Positions 63,689-64,000 of a stretch of DNA of 64,000 bases are shown here, one piece after another; the stretch's first letter is position 1; each line of letters opens with the position of its first letter. The position numbers and the translations under genes are program-made. The DNA lies in contig DINS01000035.1 of the NCBI GenBank assembly GCA_002426015.1, positions 47,676 through 111,675 on the forward strand. The letters run 5' to 3'. The notes beneath the pieces were generated by a model. The model was not told where the DNA came from and did not search any database. It saw only the letters and a list, made by a program, of their open reading frames with translations. Source of the stretch: Flavobacteriaceae bacterium UBA5534. GTDB taxonomy: Bacteria > Bacteroidota > Bacteroidia > Flavobacteriales > Flavobacteriaceae.

Positions 63689-63772
63689 ATGATATTTAGA
63701 TTGGTTACAATAGTACTATTAGCTGCAATTGCTTACTATTTGTACAAAATTTATCAAAAAGGAAATAGATAG
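63689..63772 (+). CDS. Single-span membrane peptide downstream of parC
   Basis: 27 codons, ATG to TAG: MIFRLVTIVLLAAIAYYLYK followed by IYQKGNR. One helix with a basic C-terminus. It lies 19 nt after parC and 21 nt before the next gene, in the same direction. Probably a small membrane peptide, but it could be chance. Confidence 0.35.
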   Translation: MIFRLVTIVLLAAIAYYLYKIYQKGNR

Positions 63773-63793
63773 GTTTTAAAAGTTTGATTAGAT

Positions 63794-64000
63794 ATGCTTG
63801 CAGAAATTCATCCAAAGTTGCCGATGCGTAACAAGACCATTACAAAAGATTTCTATTTGAACATATTGGGTTTTAAACAGTTAGGAAGTGCAGATTACGA
63901 CGCCTATTTGATGTTGAAAAGGGACAACATTGAAATACACTTCTTTGAGTTTGCAACTCTTGACCCAAAAGAGAATTATGGGCAGGTTTATATCAGAGTT
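63794..64000 (+). CDS. VOC-family protein, bleomycin-resistance-like (partial)
   Basis: 69 codons are visible before the window ends. MLAEIHPKLPMRNKTITKDFY starts a beta-alpha-beta module of the glyoxalase/bleomycin-resistance (VOC) fold, followed by NILGFKQLG, DAYLMLKRDNIEIHFFEF and YGQVYIRV. The order and the FYLNILGF signature match bleomycin-binding homologues. Whether it confers drug resistance cannot be judged. The gene continues beyond the window. Confidence 0.75.
   Translation, partial: MLAEIHPKLPMRNKTITKDFYLNILGFKQLGSADYDAYLMLKRDNIEIHFFEFATLDPKENYGQVYIRV

Overview
The window comes from a low-GC marine-type Flavobacteriaceae (Bacteroidota) chromosome. The evidence is type IX secretion (T9SS) sorting tails on three proteins, several lipoproteins and TonB receptors with CarboxypepD_reg-like N-termini, promoters of the Bacteroidota form TTTG-N20-TAnnTTTG, start codons with little Shine-Dalgarno sequence, and the parE-membrane protein-parC arrangement. 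I see no tRNA, rRNA, CRISPR array, prophage or IS element. Nearly all the DNA is coding.

Layout. 1-8.4 kb (minus strand): a threonine operon, thrA (aspartokinase/homoserine dehydrogenase)-methyltransferase-thrB-thrC, followed by a lipoprotein, an acetyltransferase and a small membrane protein. Upstream of thrA is an unannotated 30-codon reading frame ending in a Thr-rich run, a likely attenuation leader peptide with a perfect -7 promoter box just before it. 8.4-12.7 kb: NAD(P)HX repair enzyme, a thioredoxin-fold lipoprotein, hutH. 13.1-22.3 kb: one giant (about 3,050 aa) secreted repeat protein with 14 copies of an ECDG module, two of which carry the same foreign insert inside a loop because of a 0.9-kb internal duplication. 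23.1-32.1 kb: an eight-gene co-directional cluster built around a large AAA+ ATPase, a long coiled-coil protein, a GDP-mannose-type Nudix hydrolase (nudK), three soluble proteins I do not recognise and two membrane proteins. This is the best candidate for an undescribed system.

32.1-44 kb: acetyltransferase, arginase-fold formimidoylglutamase-like protein, coiled-coil membrane protein, hutI, two tandem FG-GAP/VCBS T9SS cargo paralogues, fumC, LolD-type ABC ATPase, DUF5916 outer-membrane protein. 44-53 kb: folE, a His/Glu-loop TonB receptor (probably metal uptake) with small neighbours, DUF937 protein, serA-serC, a LuxC-like acyl-CoA reductase divergent from a 2[4Fe-4S] ferredoxin. 53-64 kb: a large TonB receptor, ychF, a DUF3124 lipoprotein, parE-membrane protein-parC, and a glyoxalase/bleomycin-resistance-fold gene cut by the window end.

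Several very small single-span membrane peptides (27-40 aa) are annotated. Two palindromic REPIN-like elements about 20 kb apart share the same architecture. Strong intrinsic terminators separate most convergent units.
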